DNA of 7,121 nucleotides from Verrucomicrobiales bacterium. Its GTDB lineage: Bacteria > Verrucomicrobiota > Verrucomicrobiia > Limisphaerales > UBA9464. Below the pieces are notes generated by a model. It made no database searches and was not told where the DNA came from. It saw only the letters and a list, made by a program, of their open reading frames with translations. The stretch's first letter is position 1. The number at the start of each line of letters is the position of its first letter. The stretch covers positions 1 through 7,121 of the forward strand of contig DLVS01000496.1 of assembly GCA_003445095.1 (NCBI GenBank), written 5' to 3'. This document shows, piece by piece, positions 1 through 5,622 of this stretch. The translations under genes were made by a program, and so were the position numbers.

Positions 1-14
1 TCGAGGAACGACAT
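1..14 (-). CDS. Possible start of the next nitrate-transport gene (ABC ATPase expected), partial
   Basis: On the minus strand an ATG at 14-12 opens a frame reading M-S-F-L that runs off the left edge. It lies 51 nt downstream of the permease stop codon. In nitrate (nrt/nas) operons the gene after the permease normally encodes the ATPase NrtC or NrtD, and such ATPases often begin with a short M-x-F-L-type sequence. Only four complete codons are visible, so the identity is inferred from gene order. No Shine-Dalgarno sequence precedes the ATG, but that is also true of the other genes here. Confidence 0.28.
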
Positions 15-65
15 GATTAGAGGGCCAGCAGGGCAGATAATCTACGACCAGGTAACAGCGCAGGA

Positions 66-971
66 TTATGCGGCCTTAAATCGACGCTCGACCAAGCTCA
101 TCAAACGATCCAAAACAAAGCCGACGACGCCGATGGTGAGAATGCACAGAATAATCTGCTCATAGACCAGCGCGTTGTATTGCTGCCAGAGAAAGCCACC
201 GACGCCGGGTCTCCCGGTCAGCATTTCGGCGGCGACGATCACGAGCCAGGCGATGCCCAGGCTGAGCCGGAATCCGGTAAACATGTAGGGCAGGGTTGCC
301 GGGATCATGACGTTGGTGAGCGTTTTCCACCGTGATAGCTTTAAGACGCGGGCGACGTTGAGGTAATCCTGAGGAATGGCCCGGACACCCACGGCTGTGT
401 TGAGAACCGTCGGCCACATGGCGCAAATGGCGATCGTGAACAACGCCGCCATTTCGCTCGCGTTCTTGCCCAGGCCGAGAAACAGGATCATTCCCAGTGG
501 AAGCCACGCGAGCGGGGAGACGGGGCGCAGCACTTGGATGATGGGATCGAATGCTTGGGCGAATCGCTTCGAGAGGCCTAAAAGAAAGCCCAGGGGAGTC
601 CCCAACACCAAGGCGATAGCATACCCCTTGGCGACTAAGGTAAGGGAAAGCCAAGTAAACCGCAGGATGCCTTGATCCAATTCACCGCGGTAGGCCCAGG
701 GGTCCAAAACGTACGGCTTACTCGCCACCCAGGTGCGCGACGGATTCGGGAGTTCTTTGGAAACGGTAGCGCTAAGCAGATACCAGATTCCGAGAACGAG
801 GACGACTCCGATCACTGGCAGGATTAGTCCCTCGAGATGGGGTGAGTGAAGGCGCTGCGAACGCCCAACTGGCGGCGACGGCACACCAAGGGGCACCGCA
901 TCCGTTGAGCGAGGATCCGACGCCGGAGCAGTTCCGGCCGCTAAAACGGGAGTTACGGTTGGTTGAGTCAT
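66..971 (-). CDS. nrtB: Nitrate ABC transporter permease, NrtB type
   Basis: This 301-residue inner-membrane protein is the channel subunit of an ABC importer, probably for nitrate or nitrite. After a Pro/Ala-rich cytoplasmic N-terminus (about residues 1-45) come hydrophobic segments near 47-68, 108-133, 152-168, 173-194, 236-252 and 271-290, the usual pattern for a BPD_transp_1 permease. The EAA-type loop that contacts the ATPase is visible at about 205-229 (NVARVLKLSRW...IPATLPY). The sequence GRPGVGGFLWQQYNAL near 253-268 is typical of the NrtB/SsuC/TauC group. Substrate is assigned from the adjacent NrtA-like gene, because taurine, sulfonate and bicarbonate permeases look similar. The ATG at 971 lies 16 nt after the binding-protein stop, which indicates one operon. 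The sequence TTTCTAAATTTCT precedes the start, with no Shine-Dalgarno. The length is slightly above that of typical NrtB proteins because of the N-terminal extension. Confidence 0.9.
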   Translation of the reverse strand: MTQPTVTPVLAAGTAPASDPRSTDAVPLGVPSPPVGRSQRLHSPHLEGLILPVIGVVLVLGIWYLLSATVSKELPNPSRTWVASKPYVLDPWAYRGELDQGILRFTWLSLTLVAKGYAIALVLGTPLGFLLGLSKRFAQAFDPIIQVLRPVSPLAWLPLGMILFLGLGKNASEMAALFTIAICAMWPTVLNTAVGVRAIPQDYLNVARVLKLSRWKTLTNVMIPATLPYMFTGFRLSLGIAWLVIVAAEMLTGRPGVGGFLWQQYNALVYEQIILCILTIGVVGFVLDRLMSLVERRFKAA

Positions 972-987
972 AGAAATTTAGAAAGCG

Positions 988-2253
988 TCACGACTTCAGC
1001 GAATGAATAGGGAATCCTTGGGCGTAGCTTTCTAAATCACCCTGCGGATCAAACTGAGTTCCGTCGAACATCGTCCAGGGCTTCACGTCTTCCCCGCCGT
1101 GGGAATAGCCAACTTCTTTCATGGCTTCCTCATATAGGTCAGGCCGCATGACTTGTTTGGCTACGGCCAGATAATTTGGGGCGGCATTGACCATGCCCCA
1201 ACGGCGGAACTGCGTGAGCCACCATTTCGCGTACGCGCCCTGCGGGTAATTGCAGTTGCGGCGGCTGAAGTGCATCGGGAATTCATCCTTGGCCTTGCGC
1301 CCATCCCCATAGTCCAAATTACCGAGCAACCGGCCCAAGATCAGCTCCGGCGGGCAGTTGACGTAGTTGGGTTTGGCAATGATGGCGCATTGTTCGGGCC
1401 GGTTGGCGGGATCATCCAGCCACACGCTGGCGGTGTGGAGGGCTCTGAGGACTGCCCGCACGGTCCGAGGATTCCGTTCGGCGAACTCTTCGGTGAAGGC
1501 GCAGACCTTCTCGGGATGATCCTTCCAAATCTCCTGGGTGGTAACGCTGGTGAAACCAACTCCATCGGCAATGGCTCGGGCATTCCACGGTTCGCCAACG
1601 CAGTATCCATCCATTTTGCCAATTTTCATATTCGCCACCATTTGAGGAGGTGGGACGGTCAGAAGTGAAACATCTTTGTCAGGATGAATGCCACCGGCCC
1701 CTAGATAGTACCGCATCCACATGGCATGGGTCCCGGGCGGGAAGGTCATCGCGAACGCTAAGGGCTCCCCTTTCGCCTTGGCCTGGTCTACGAAGGGTTT
1801 GAGGGCTTTCGGATCCGCGGTCACTTTGCCGATCCAATCCTTCTTGAGCGTGATCGCCTGGCCGTTTCGGTTCACGAGCCAAGGGACGATCATCGGCTTC
1901 TTTGGGGAACCCAACAGCCCCAAGGTTGAGGCGATCGGCATCCCGAGGAGCAGGTGAGTGAACTGATTGTCCCCATTGCTGAGCGAATCGCGAATGGCGG
2001 CCCAATTCGCGCCTTTGGCGATGGTCACGTCGAGTCCCTGCTGCTGAAAGTGCCCCTTTTCGGCCGCGATAACGAACGGTGAGCAGTCCGTCAGGGCGAT
2101 GATGCCGCAACGAAGTTTGGGAGTTTCAGGGGCGTCATTGGCGAAAACTCGGCCGCACCAGCCCACAGGAAGGCTCGCGAATAGCGCGCTGGCGGCCGTG
2201 TGCCGGAGAAACCGTCGACGAGATGATTCAAACCGTGAGGAGCGTGTTTTCAT
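988..2253 (-). CDS. nrtA: Periplasmic nitrate-binding protein, NrtA type, Tat-exported
   Basis: This 421-residue solute-binding protein captures nitrate (or nitrite) outside the inner membrane and delivers it to the NrtB-type permease. The ATG at 2253 is chosen because it puts a twin-arginine signal at the N-terminus: SRRRFL at residues 11-16, a hydrophobic stretch to about 31, and a likely signal peptidase site after VFA (38). The same frame stays open upstream to 2415, but those residues are low-complexity and overlap the preceding gene. The mature part follows the NrtA/CmpA family: ALTDCSPF (53-60), NWAAIRD (83-89), NGQAITL (130-136), TFPPGTHAMW (170-179), PPPQMVANM (201-209), GEPWNAR (220-226) and DHPEK (245-249). 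From memory of the Synechocystis NrtA structure, W84, Q132, H176 and K249 correspond to nitrate ligands, which favours nitrate over bicarbonate. The N-terminus overlaps the upstream gene by 26 nt. Confidence 0.9.
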   Translation of the reverse strand: MKTRSSRFESSRRRFLRHTAASALFASLPVGWCGRVFANDAPETPKLRCGIIALTDCSPFVIAAEKGHFQQQGLDVTIAKGANWAAIRDSLSNGDNQFTHLLLGMPIASTLGLLGSPKKPMIVPWLVNRNGQAITLKKDWIGKVTADPKALKPFVDQAKAKGEPLAFAMTFPPGTHAMWMRYYLGAGGIHPDKDVSLLTVPPPQMVANMKIGKMDGYCVGEPWNARAIADGVGFTSVTTQEIWKDHPEKVCAFTEEFAERNPRTVRAVLRALHTASVWLDDPANRPEQCAIIAKPNYVNCPPELILGRLLGNLDYGDGRKAKDEFPMHFSRRNCNYPQGAYAKWWLTQFRRWGMVNAAPNYLAVAKQVMRPDLYEEAMKEVGYSHGGEDVKPWTMFDGTQFDPQGDLESYAQGFPIHSLKS

Positions 2254-3331
2254 GGAGGAGGGGCAGAGCGGGAGCGACGCCGATTCGCTCGCGGGCGAGT
2301 CCAAACAAATCCGAACGGAAGACGCGGCCGAGTTGCACGGGCGGCACCTTGGCGCGCGCCGTTGAGTCGAGCAGGTGTTGCACGACCCAACCCGCCTTGT
2401 CGGTGGTGGGATCATTCGAATCGGAGCGCTGAAAGACGAGAAAGTCCGGCCAGTGAGCCGTGCGGTTGGCCCCTAAAGGAAAGGTCCCGGATAAGGCGGG
2501 ACGCAACGATCCCGACGGCAAGGCAGCGTAGTCGCGCCGCGACAAAAGTGTGACCAGGGACTCCTGGTTTTTGGGGCAGGCGCAGTAGGCGCAGGCTTCG
2601 AGTAGTGCTGCCGTGAGTGCGACGACATCGTTGTGGCGCAACTCCGCAACTTCGCCGAGCACGGCCAAAACCTTTTCCGGATGCCCGGGAGAAATCTCGC
2701 AACTGGGAGCGGCGCACCAGCCGTCACCGCGCCCAATGGCGACGGAGTTCCATGGCTCCCCCGCGCAGAATCCATCGAGATGACCGGCGCGAAGATTGGC
2801 CGACATCTGAGGCGGCGGCACCACCACGAGGCGGAGTTCCTGAAGGGGATCGAGACCACAGCGTTGGAGCCAGGTGCGCAGCAACCAGGCATGACTCGAA
2901 TGAAGCGAGACCACTCCAAAGACCAACTGCCGGGAACGCCGTTGTCGTCGCATCCACTCAACCAGCGTGGGTCCATCCGTGATTCCTTCCTTCCGCAAAT
3001 GGGTGGCCAAGGTGACCGCATTGCCATGGAGATTCAGGACCAGGGGCGCCACGCACTCGGTTGGCACACACCCGACGCCCAGGCGCAATGCAAACGGCAT
3101 GGCGCAGGGCGCGTGGGCTGCGTCGAGCTCGCCTTGAACCAGCTTATCCCTGACGCTGGCCCAGCCTAACTCACGGCTCAGGGAGACACTCAGTCCACGC
3201 CGGGCGAACATCCCCAGCTCGTGAGCCACGATGAGCGGAGCACAGTCCGTGAGGGGCACATATCCCAGCCGCAGCGGCGCCCCCGGAGAGGGGCGTCGGC
3301 GACGGAAGTGGGAGCCAGTCGGTGCAATCAC
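2228..3331 (-). CDS. Cytoplasmic NrtA/NasS-like binding protein, probable nitrate sensor
   Basis: This 367-residue paralogue of the neighbouring NrtA has no signal peptide. The basic N-terminus (HFRRRRPSP) leads straight into the binding domain at about residue 20 (LRLGYVPLTDC). The protein should therefore be cytoplasmic, as NasS is, rather than a transport component. Family landmarks are GWASVRD (56-62), HGNAVTL (102-108), SSHAWLL (145-151), VVPPPQMSANL (170-180), GEPWNS (191-196) and GHPEK (216-220). W57, H147 and K220 match the presumed nitrate ligands of NrtA, but the ligand Gln is replaced by N104. NasS proteins bind nitrate and release the antiterminator NasT; no NasT gene is visible, and the divergent neighbour is a LysR regulator instead. 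An alternative role is one like the C-terminal NrtA-like domain of cyanobacterial NrtC, which senses substrate on the cytoplasmic side. The start is GTG at 3331; a TGA at 3355-3353 closes the frame upstream. It is the first gene of the minus-strand operon. Confidence 0.8.
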   Translation of the reverse strand: MIAPTGSHFRRRRPSPGAPLRLGYVPLTDCAPLIVAHELGMFARRGLSVSLSRELGWASVRDKLVQGELDAAHAPCAMPFALRLGVGCVPTECVAPLVLNLHGNAVTLATHLRKEGITDGPTLVEWMRRQRRSRQLVFGVVSLHSSHAWLLRTWLQRCGLDPLQELRLVVVPPPQMSANLRAGHLDGFCAGEPWNSVAIGRGDGWCAAPSCEISPGHPEKVLAVLGEVAELRHNDVVALTAALLEACAYCACPKNQESLVTLLSRRDYAALPSGSLRPALSGTFPLGANRTAHWPDFLVFQRSDSNDPTTDKAGWVVQHLLDSTARAKVPPVQLGRVFRSDLFGLARERIGVAPALPLLHENTLLTV

Positions 3332-3393
3332 CAGGTGTGGAGATAGCGCCGTTCATGCCCGAAACGGAACTCGGCCCGATGAATGCTGCGCAA

Positions 3394-3417
3394 AGGTTCA
3401 ATGCGTTCAATGAACCT
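3394..3417. promoter_or_regulatory. Candidate operator in the lysR/nasS-like divergent region
   Basis: The sequence contains a perfect 7-bp inverted repeat, AGGTTCA at 3394-3400 and TGAACCT at 3411-3417, separated by 10 bp. Two further inner pairs match. A direct repeat GTTCAATG occurs at 3396-3403 and 3405-3412, and a second dyad GTTCA-A-TGAAC at 3405-3415 is nested inside. Additional TTCA/TGAA half-sites follow at 3420-3431, up to and over the proposed regulator start codon. LysR-type proteins usually bind dyads between divergent genes, so this site probably governs both the regulator and the nitrate operon. T-N11-A spacings exist (for example T3398 to A3410) but are not centred on the main dyad. 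I see no convincing -35/-10 pair for either direction. Confidence 0.55.
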
Positions 3418-3426
3418 GATTCATTC

Positions 3427-4404
3427 ATGAAGGGACCCCTAGATAGCAGGCAGCTTCAGGCGTTTGCGATCCTCGCTCGTACGGGAAGCTTTACCCAGAC
3501 GGCGAGAGAGATGTTCCTGACTCAATCCGCCGTCAGCCACTCGATGAAGGCGCTCGAAAGCGATGCTGGATGTCGGCTTTTGGACAGAGTGGGCAAGAAG
3601 GTCATGCTCACCCAGGCGGGAGAGCATCTGTTAAAACACGCCGAAATCATCCTTCGCGAGATGCAAGCGGCGCGCGAGGGAATCGAACAGTTGGGCAAAT
3701 GGGGTCGCGGAAGGCTTCGCGTCGGAGCCACCGCCACCATCTGCACGGCCCTTCTCCCGGCGGTATTGCGCGAGTTCAAGGAAAGCTTTCCGCGAAGCTT
3801 GATCCAGGTGGAACCAGGCGATAGCCGAGAATTGGTGGGTGGACTCGAGCGCCAGCGAATCGATCTCGGCTTGATGTTGCAAGAAGCCGCGGACGATCGG
3901 TTCGAATGCCTCCCCATTTTTTCGGACGAGCTGGTATTTATCACCGCGCCTCTGCACCCGTGGGCTCAAGAAGGGACAGCGCCTCGGGCAGAGATCGCTC
4001 GCCAAAACCTGATAGTTTACCGCCGCGCGTCGCAAACCTTTCGGGTCGTCGACGAGTATTTTCGCAGCGAAGACATTGTCCTCAACACGGTCATCGAATT
4101 GGGGAGTATGGAGGCGATCAAGGAATTGGTGAAATTGGGACTGGGCGTGAGTATCGCTGCTCCATGGGTCGTTCAGCGGGAGTTGGAAGACGGATCCCTA
4201 CGCGCGATTCCTCTCGGGCGACGAAAACTGAAACGATTCTGGTCCGTCGCCCATTGGAAGGGACGTCGGCTCACGTTGGCAGAAGAGACCTTTGTCGGGC
4301 TATGTCGGTCCGCGGTTGAGACCTTACCGCGGACGATGGACTTAGTTGCGACTAACGGGTTCGCCCACGAAGACATTCCGACACGGCTTGCCGGGGTTCC
4401 GTGA
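3427..4404 (+). CDS. LysR-family transcriptional regulator of the divergent nitrate operon
   Basis: This 325-residue LysR-type activator or repressor has an N-terminal winged helix-turn-helix (about residues 5-64: LDSRQLQAF, GSFTQTARE, LTQSAVSHSMKALE, RLLDR, LTQAGEHLL). A linker helix runs to about 90, and a periplasmic-binding-protein-like effector domain begins near GRLRVGATAT (94-103). The ATG at 3427 is chosen because LysR helix-turn-helix domains normally begin within the first ten residues. The frame is open further up, with ATG codons at 3355 and 3379 and a non-ATG start at 3322, but those residues lack family resemblance and the extension would swallow the operator and the neighbouring gene's start. 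It is transcribed away from the nitrate genes across a 95-bp gap, the classic arrangement for a LysR protein controlling its neighbour. Functional analogues are NtcB and CmpR in cyanobacteria. Membership in either subfamily cannot be decided by eye, and the effector is unknown. Confidence 0.88.
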   Translation: MKGPLDSRQLQAFAILARTGSFTQTAREMFLTQSAVSHSMKALESDAGCRLLDRVGKKVMLTQAGEHLLKHAEIILREMQAAREGIEQLGKWGRGRLRVGATATICTALLPAVLREFKESFPRSLIQVEPGDSRELVGGLERQRIDLGLMLQEAADDRFECLPIFSDELVFITAPLHPWAQEGTAPRAEIARQNLIVYRRASQTFRVVDEYFRSEDIVLNTVIELGSMEAIKELVKLGLGVSIAAPWVVQRELEDGSLRAIPLGRRKLKRFWSVAHWKGRRLTLAEETFVGLCRSAVETLPRTMDLVATNGFAHEDIPTRLAGVP

Positions 4405-4482
4405 TTGCGGAATGGAGATCAACCCTTACCCAGCCACCGGTGCTGTGCGGCGGCGTTCCCGAGACTCTTAGTTTCCCCCGTT

Positions 4483-4523
4483 TCGGCAGCTGTCAGCTTG
4501 ATCGCATTCTCCAGAGCTGCCGA
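4483..4523 (+). repeat. 9-bp inverted repeat in the leader of the pseudouridine synthase gene
   Basis: TCGGCAGCT at 4483-4491 is the exact reverse complement of AGCTGCCGA at 4515-4523, with a 23-nt spacer. An alternative pairing, CTGTC (4490-4494) with GACAG (4522-4526), overlaps it. There is no following T-run, so it is not a standard terminator for the lysR gene. AGGAG at 4525-4529 directly follows the hairpin but is not near a usable start codon in the synthase frame. The rest of 4405-4572 shows no recognisable gene. Confidence 0.4.
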
Positions 4524-4572
4524 CAGGAGACAAAGCTGGATAATAGGCGCAGCGTCCCGAAAGCTTCTGGAA

Positions 4573-5337
4573 GTGTCGCTGTTTCCGATCATCTACGAAG
4601 ACGCCGAGGTGCTGGTGCTCCACAAGCCGGCGGGACTGGTTTGTCATCCGACTAAAGGCGACGAGTATTCCAGTTTGGTCAGCCGGGTGCGCCTGCATCT
4701 CGGTACTCGCAGTGAACCGCAGATGGTTCATCGATTGGACCGCGAAACCAGCGGCGTCATGGTGTTTGGGAAAACGGCCGCGTCCGCTTTGGAATTACGG
4801 CGGTTGTGGGAGCAGGGGCTGGTGGCGAAGGAATACTCGGCATTGGTTCATGGGGCGGCCGAGCCGGGCTCAGGGACGATCGATTTGCCGCTTGGCGCGG
4901 ACGACCGCAGTGAGATTGCCATTAAGGATTGTGTCCGACCCGACGGAACTCCGGCGCGAACTCGCTGGTGGCGCGAACGGGTCTTTGAGCGCGCCGAAGG
5001 CGTTTTCTCGCAACTTCGGATCCGACTCGACACCGGGAGAAAGCACCAAATCCGGATTCATCTGGCGGCGGTCGGGCATCCTCTTGTGGGCGACAAGCTT
5101 TATGGACCGAGTGAGGCGCTCTACTTGGATTTCGTTCATCGGAGGCTGACCGACCACCAACGCGCTCAGTTATTGTTGCCTCATCAAGCCTTGCACGCCG
5201 GACGGCTTTGGTTTCCCTGGCAGGGATGCGAAGCCGAATTTGCCAGTCCACCGGAATCTTGGTTCTCGGAATTTGCCGCCGGATTGCCGGTGGTCTGGGG
5301 GCCCGACGCATTCGATCCTGCGCGGCCGGGTCCCTGA
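4573..5337 (+). CDS. RluA-family 23S rRNA/tRNA pseudouridine synthase
   Basis: The enzyme isomerises uridine to pseudouridine in structured RNA; its exact target (23S rRNA, tRNA or both) cannot be read from the sequence. With the GTG at 4573 it has 254 residues and matches the single-domain RluA/RluC/TruC architecture without an S4 domain. Motif I is at HKPAGLVCHP (17-26), and motif II is HRLDRETSG with catalytic Asp56 (codon at 4738-4740). KEYSALV (86-92) carries the conserved active-site Tyr88, and TGRKHQIRIHLA (154-165) is the basic motif followed by GHPLVGDKLYG. The start is uncertain. The frame is open back to a TTG at 4405, directly after the regulator stop, but residues encoded by 4405-4572 show no family resemblance and include a hairpin. 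GTG at 4573 fits the family's short N-terminus, although its GGA is too close to act as a good ribosome-binding site. No functional link to nitrate uptake is apparent. Confidence 0.9.
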   Translation: MSLFPIIYEDAEVLVLHKPAGLVCHPTKGDEYSSLVSRVRLHLGTRSEPQMVHRLDRETSGVMVFGKTAASALELRRLWEQGLVAKEYSALVHGAAEPGSGTIDLPLGADDRSEIAIKDCVRPDGTPARTRWWRERVFERAEGVFSQLRIRLDTGRKHQIRIHLAAVGHPLVGDKLYGPSEALYLDFVHRRLTDHQRAQLLLPHQALHAGRLWFPWQGCEAEFASPPESWFSEFAAGLPVVWGPDAFDPARPGP

Positions 5338-5345
5338 GGAGGGCA

Positions 5346-5368
5346 ACGGAGATCCGTCCGATTTCGGA
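5346..5368. repeat. Two overlapping small dyads downstream of the pseudouridine synthase gene
   Basis: ACGGA-GA-TCCGT (5346-5357) and TCCG-ATTT-CGGA (5357-5368) lie back to back, so that CGGA and TCCG segments could pair in more than one way. They sit just after the synthase stop codon. No T-run follows, so a terminator function is only a possibility. The remainder of 5369-5431 holds nothing I can identify. Confidence 0.25.
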
Positions 5369-5431
5369 GCTGAAGGAACGCCGATCAGCCGACGTCAGCG
5401 CGCTACCGACCGACAAAGGCCGCTTTCCGAT

Positions 5432-5458
5432 TTGACACCCGACGGCCGCATCTCTAAC
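5432..5458 (+). promoter_or_regulatory. Candidate promoter for tRNA-Glu
   Basis: A perfect -35 hexamer, TTGACA, occurs at 5432-5437. Possible -10 elements are TCTAAC at 5453-5458 (15-bp spacer, four of six matches) or the weaker TAACTC at 5455-5460 (17-bp spacer). Initiation would fall a few bases before the tRNA at 5473, a normal leader length for a stable RNA. The -35 is convincing; the -10 is mediocre. Confidence 0.4.
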
Positions 5459-5472
5459 TCCAACGAACGTTT

Positions 5473-5547
5473 GGCGCGTTCGTCTATCGGCTAGGACACG
5501 GCCCTCTCAAGGCTGAAAGACGGGTTCGATTCCCGTACGCGCTACCA
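5473..5547 (+). tRNA. tRNA-Glu (anticodon CTC), CCA encoded
   Basis: A full cloverleaf can be folded. The acceptor stem pairs 5473-5479 (GGCGCGT) with 5537-5543 (ACGCGCT), including a terminal G-U wobble. The D stem pairs GTC 5482-5484 with GAC 5495-5497. The anticodon stem pairs CGGCC 5499-5503 with GGCTG 5511-5515, and its 7-nt loop CTCTCAA places anticodon CTC at 5506-5508, reading GAG codons. A 4-nt variable loop follows, then the T stem ACGGG/CCCGT (5520-5524/5532-5536) around TTCGATT. The discriminator is A5544 and CCA is genomically encoded at 5545-5547. The short D stem and the sequence TCGTCTA...GGACAC are typical of bacterial tRNA-Glu. All stems are intact, so it should be functional. 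Confidence 0.96.
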
Positions 5548-5561
5548 GCACTCGAAACCTC

Positions 5562-5590
5562 GATCGGCAACGCGAATGAGGGTACCGATC
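5562..5590. repeat. Weak inverted repeat between the convergent tRNA and FG-GAP genes
   Basis: GATCGG at 5562-5567 and CCGATC at 5585-5590 form a 6-bp inverted repeat with a 17-nt loop in the 75-bp gap between the tRNA 3' end and the stop codon of the convergent repeat protein gene. It has the right location for a shared terminator but no T-run on either strand, so the function is unproven. Confidence 0.22.
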
Positions 5591-5622
5591 TACCGCTGGT
5601 CACCGGAACCTCGCGGCGATTC

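Noticed and set aside
1153..2110. Antisense and out-of-frame ORFs within nrtA (1153-1668 plus, 1679-2110 minus, 1721-1957 plus)
   Set aside because: No recognisable motifs, and all are covered by the well-supported nrtA frame.
2254..2415. Upstream extension of nrtA to 2415
   Set aside because: It would place 54 low-complexity residues ahead of a good Tat signal and overlap the sensor-like gene by almost 190 nt.
2473..3169. Long open frames on both strands inside the NasS-like gene (for example 2633-3169 plus and 2473-3027 minus)
   Set aside because: They are shadows of a GC-rich gene: their translations are Arg/Pro-rich with no family motifs, while the 2228-3331 frame carries clear NrtA/NasS motifs.
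3322..3426. Upstream extension of the LysR gene to 3322, or to the ATGs at 3355 and 3379
   Set aside because: The extra N-terminal residues do not resemble LysR proteins, and the extension would overlap the divergent gene's start and the operator-like dyad. It is not excluded experimentally.
4922..5416. Minus-strand open frame of 164 codons opposite the pseudouridine synthase gene
   Set aside because: Arg/Pro-rich shadow with no motif, antisense to the conserved RluA motifs.
5399..5546. CGCGCTACC present at 5399-5407 and again at the tRNA 3' end (5538-5546), as possible attachment-site duplication
   Set aside because: Only 9 bp, with no integrase gene or foreign-looking DNA between the copies; most likely coincidence.
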